Assembly (NCBI RefSeq): GCF_024345395.1
Contig: NZ_JAGQBA010000003.1
Location: 124,001-188,000 of the forward strand
From: Cyanobium sp. Tous-M-B4
GTDB taxonomy: Bacteria > Cyanobacteriota > Cyanobacteriia > PCC-6307 > Cyanobiaceae
Direction: 5' to 3'
Length of the DNA: 64,000 nt
In this document: piece by piece, positions 63,272-64,000 of the stretch
Numbering within the stretch: the first letter of the stretch is position 1
How the letters are laid out: every line of letters starts with the position of its first letter
Notes under the pieces: generated by a model
Told to the model about the DNA's origin: nothing
What the model saw: only the letters and a program-made list of their open reading frames with translations
Database searches by the model: none
Program-made: the position numbers and the translations under genes

Positions 63272-64000
63272 TCAGCTAGGCACGCCAGTCTGCTGGGCAC
63301 GCCAGTGGCTGAGCAGCCCTGCTGCCGTTACTGCGGCGGTGCTGCAACGCAAGATCGTGCTGCCCAAGCTCACGGCTTGCCAGCCGTTGGTCAGGGCAAA
63401 GGCTTCCTCAACTGGAGTCCAGCCCCCCTCTGGGCCAATCGCCACAGTGAGCGGCTCGCTGGCCCCAGGCGGGCCCCCTAAGTGCTCAAGCGCCTGGGAT
63501 AGCAGGGCCAGGCCGGGCCGTCTGGTGGTGCACAGCAGCCCCCGGCCTGAACCGCCGGGCGGCTGGGCCCCCAGCAGCTCGGCGGCTGACAGCAGCGGTT
63601 CTAGCTGGGGTTGCCAAAGGCGTTCACACTGCTCTACCGCCTCCCGCAGGATCGCCTCTGCTCGCTCCGGCTTCAGGGAGTCAGCGGCAACGCTGCGCTG
63701 GGCCTGCAGAGGGGTGAACCGATCCACACCAAGTTCACAGGCCATGCGCAACAACACGTCGGCATCGCGCTTTGGTAGTGCCACCGCCAACTGCAGTGGC
63801 GGCGCCGCTGGAGGCTCAAACGCCAGGGGGTAGCTGGGGGGCTGCTCCAGCAGAGCCAGATCGGCTGGACCCAACAGGGCAGTCCAGAGACTGCCTGCCC
63901 CATCCACCACCGCAAAGCGATCGCCGGGGCGCAAGCGCAGCACCCGGGTGAGGTAGTGGAGCTCCTGGCGATCCAGCTCCAGCTCAGCGCCAGCAGAGGG
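63272..64000 (-). CDS. rsmE: 16S rRNA (uracil-1498-N3)-methyltransferase (5' end missing)
   Basis: Methylates U1498 of 16S rRNA in the decoding centre. 242 residues are seen; the start lies beyond the right edge. The PUA-like N-terminal domain is cut but reads ELELDRQELHYLTRVLRLRPG. The SPOUT domain has VAIGPEGGWTPVEEAFALTN and VSLGSTILRCSTAAVTAAGL, which is the knotted SAM-binding region. QLAVALPKRDADVLLRMACE begins it. Complete apart from the missing N terminus. Confidence 0.93.
   Translation of the reverse strand, partial: PSAGAELELDRQELHYLTRVLRLRPGDRFAVVDGAGSLWTALLGPADLALLEQPPSYPLAFEPPAAPPLQLAVALPKRDADVLLRMACELGVDRFTPLQAQRSVAADSLKPERAEAILREAVEQCERLWQPQLEPLLSAAELLGAQPPGGSGRGLLCTTRRPGLALLSQALEHLGGPPGASEPLTVAIGPEGGWTPVEEAFALTNGWQAVSLGSTILRCSTAAVTAAGLLSHWRAQQTGVPS

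Noticed and set aside
1-64000. tRNA, rRNA, CRISPR, insertion sequence or prophage
   Set aside because: No cloverleaf, array of spaced repeats, transposase or phage structural gene was seen on reading either strand.

Overview
The window is a GC-rich, gene-dense piece of a picocyanobacterial chromosome of the Synechococcus/Cyanobium (alpha-cyanobacterial) type. Supporting genes are acsF (chlorophyll cyclase), psb30/ycf12 (photosystem II), a phosphoribulokinase of the short, proteobacterial-like class, a cyanobacterial class II aldolase, lpxD, and many small families known mainly from cyanobacteria and plastids (DUF3727, DUF565/Ycf20, DUF2996, DUF6464, DUF6737, UPF0182). At least ten GCGATCGC octamers (HIP1) occur in 64 kb. 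No rRNA, tRNA, CRISPR array, insertion sequence or phage gene was seen, and no gene-free stretch exceeds 300 bases. The longest gaps are 57583-57756, 26292-26442, 16112-16249 and 51049-51181.

Layout. 1-13.2 kb is a nearly continuous plus-strand run after the 5' end of a PhoH-family gene: CofE-like protein, GNAT protein, ruvX, DUF3727, yqeG, proB, lpxD, leuB, prk (with a perfect 12-bp terminator), a hypothetical, prepilin peptidase, accD, an exported protein, an oxidoreductase and fba (with a double terminator). 13.3-24.9 kb holds UPF0182, thrC with a MoaD/ThiS-type protein, a cupin, an unusual FtsH, rpmF, glycerate kinase, DUF565, a CbbY-like HAD protein and recJ. 24.9-36.7 kb holds a ClC channel, psb30, a YkgJ protein, a split GDT1-type cation exchanger, an RNase II-family protein that has lost its active site, ubiX, DUF2996, acsF, tldD/tldE and fmt. 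36.8-53.1 kb holds small proteins, a DEAD-box helicase, DUF6464, TerC, a PAS plus PAS-GGDEF-EAL pair, a putative metalloprotease lipoprotein, mfd, ctp, ispG, a family 4 uracil-DNA glycosylase and an aminotransferase. 53.1-61 kb is a phosphonate/phosphate-type ABC transporter whose binding-protein gene is separated from the ATPase and permease genes by an opposite-strand module. 61-64 kb holds a group 3 sigma factor, DUF92, a hypothetical and the 3' part of rsmE.

Most interesting region. At 54453-57582 two minus-strand genes four bases apart encode an arginase-type ureohydrolase with four EF-hand-like units at its N terminus, and a urea-transporter (UT/SLC14) family channel with four EF-hand-like units at its C terminus. 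In each protein three loops are canonical and one is degenerate. A urea-producing enzyme and a urea channel that carry matching calcium-sensor domains and sit in one transcription unit suggest a calcium-gated arginine-to-urea module. A promoter-like element with an 8-bp inverted repeat precedes the arginase.

Limits: start codons were chosen by reading frame, overlap with neighbours and family resemblance. Family names come from recognised motifs and not from database searches.
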